A stretch of DNA of 5,642 nt from Opitutus sp. GAS368 (GTDB lineage Bacteria > Verrucomicrobiota > Verrucomicrobiia > Opitutales > Opitutaceae). How positions within the stretch are numbered: position 1 is the stretch's first letter; each line of letters begins with the position of its first letter. Where the stretch lies: positions 1 to 5,642 of the forward strand of contig CAMATV010000233.1 in assembly GCA_945861235.1 (NCBI GenBank), in the 5' to 3' direction. Below, in pieces: positions 5,128 through 5,642 of this stretch. A program made the position numbers and the translations under genes. The notes beneath the pieces are model-generated. The model was not told where the DNA came from. It did not search any database and worked only from the letters and a program-made list of their open reading frames with translations.

Positions 5128-5642
5128 ATGCCAGCACTCCTTCACCGAGCCGTCGTCATCACCGTCGCCCTGATCTCCTTCGCGGTACGCGCCGTTGCCG
5201 CCGACGCGCCTGCCGCCAAGCGGCCCAACATTCTCTTCATCTACGCCGACGACCAGTCTTACAAAACCCTCGGCAGCTACGGCGCCGGCCCGGACTGGAT
5301 CAAAACGCCGCACGTCGACCGCCTCGCGCAACGCGGCGTGCGCTTCGAACGGAGCTATCTCGGCGCGTGGTGCATGCCGTCGCGCGCCTCTCTGCTCACG
5401 GGCCGCCTGCAACACGGCGTCCAGAGCATGACGATGGCCGGCGAATATCCCGGCAGCCGTTACGATCCCGCCCAGACGCCGTTCGTGCCGGCGCAGTTTC
5501 GAAAACAGGGCTACCACACCGCGCAAATCGGCAAGTGGCACACCGGCACCGACACGGGCTTCGGCCGTGACTGGGATTATCAGATCGTCTGGAACCGCCC
5601 CGGCAAACCCGAGAACGCCGGCAATTATTATGCCGATCAAAT
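5128..5642 (+). CDS. Secreted type I sulfatase, N-terminal part (3' end outside window), sulfatase 3
   Basis: Reading from ATG 5128 gives 171 codons open to the window end. Residues 1-25 form a signal peptide (MPALLHRAVVITVALISFAV, then RAVAA). The mature start AKRPNILFIYADDQSY carries metal-binding DD 41-42, and TPHVDRLAQRGVRFERSY (60-77) is the standard S1 sulfatase segment. The modification motif is C82-M-P-S-R86 with ASLLTGR after it, the classical form recognised by formylglycine-generating enzyme. IGKWHTG supplies K136 and H138. About a third of a normal 450-550-residue sulfatase is present, and nothing in it is broken. Its N-terminus is similar in layout to sulfatase 2 (both have AKRPN[IV]LFI), but the sequences diverge from there, so they are not a recent duplication. 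The short 64-base gap, with no terminator seen after sulfatase 2, suggests co-transcription. No Shine-Dalgarno sequence precedes the start (CCCACTATT before ATG). The substrate cannot be told from this part. Confidence 0.9.
   Translation, partial: MPALLHRAVVITVALISFAVRAVAADAPAAKRPNILFIYADDQSYKTLGSYGAGPDWIKTPHVDRLAQRGVRFERSYLGAWCMPSRASLLTGRLQHGVQSMTMAGEYPGSRYDPAQTPFVPAQFRKQGYHTAQIGKWHTGTDTGFGRDWDYQIVWNRPGKPENAGNYYADQ

Noticed and set aside
5098..5640. 180-codon open frame on the minus strand
   Set aside because: Antisense shadow of sulfatase 3, which has a signal peptide and the CMPSR motif on the plus strand.
1..5642. CRISPR arrays, tRNA or rRNA genes, riboswitches
   Set aside because: No regularly spaced repeats and no tRNA/rRNA-like or recognised riboswitch sequences were seen on either strand.

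Overview
The window is GC-rich, with three secreted type I sulfatases and the end of a sialidase-like (BNR/Asp-box) gene close together. None of the visible start codons has a Shine-Dalgarno sequence. This gene content fits a polysaccharide-degrading member of the Verrucomicrobiota (for example an Opitutaceae relative) or the Planctomycetota. The phylum is inferred from gene families and style; no marker gene is present.

Layout from left to right. 1-345 (+): C-terminal part of a sialidase/BNR-like protein that begins outside the window. 347-454: a 108-bp AT-rich foldback element with perfect 12-bp terminal inverted repeats, starting one base after the sialidase stop codon. 528-650 (-): the last ~40 codons of a lost sulfatase gene, about 90% identical to the 3' end of the intact sulfatase at 2036-3430. 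765-1387 (+): a complete type II toxin-antitoxin module, with a HigB2/RelE-like toxin followed by a NadS/HigA-like HTH antitoxin, overlapping by 4 bp. 1388-1677: intergenic, with two weak hairpins. 1678-2012 (-): a small TfoX N-terminal-domain gene that appears broken at its 5' end by an in-frame TGA and a frameshift. 2036-3430 (-): intact secreted sulfatase 1. 3431-3626: divergent promoter region. 3627-5063 (+): intact secreted sulfatase 2 of the iduronate-2-sulfatase-like type. 5128-5642 (+): N-terminal third of sulfatase 3, cut by the window end and probably co-transcribed with sulfatase 2.

How it works together: the sulfatases carry signal peptides and the CxPxR motif that a formylglycine-generating enzyme (not in the window) must convert. 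They would strip sulfate esters from a sulfated glycan in the periplasm or outside the cell, and the sialidase-like protein may act on or bind the same class of substrate. Between the sialidase and the sulfatases lies a scar-like accessory patch of about 1.7 kb: foldback repeat, gene remnant, toxin-antitoxin module and decayed tfoX-like gene. The two sulfatase 3' ends bracket the toxin-antitoxin/tfoX segment as direct repeats 1508 bp apart. This suggests past insertion or recombination in a tandem sulfatase array. I see no clearly new type of system. The most unusual parts are the bracketed segment and the foldback element.
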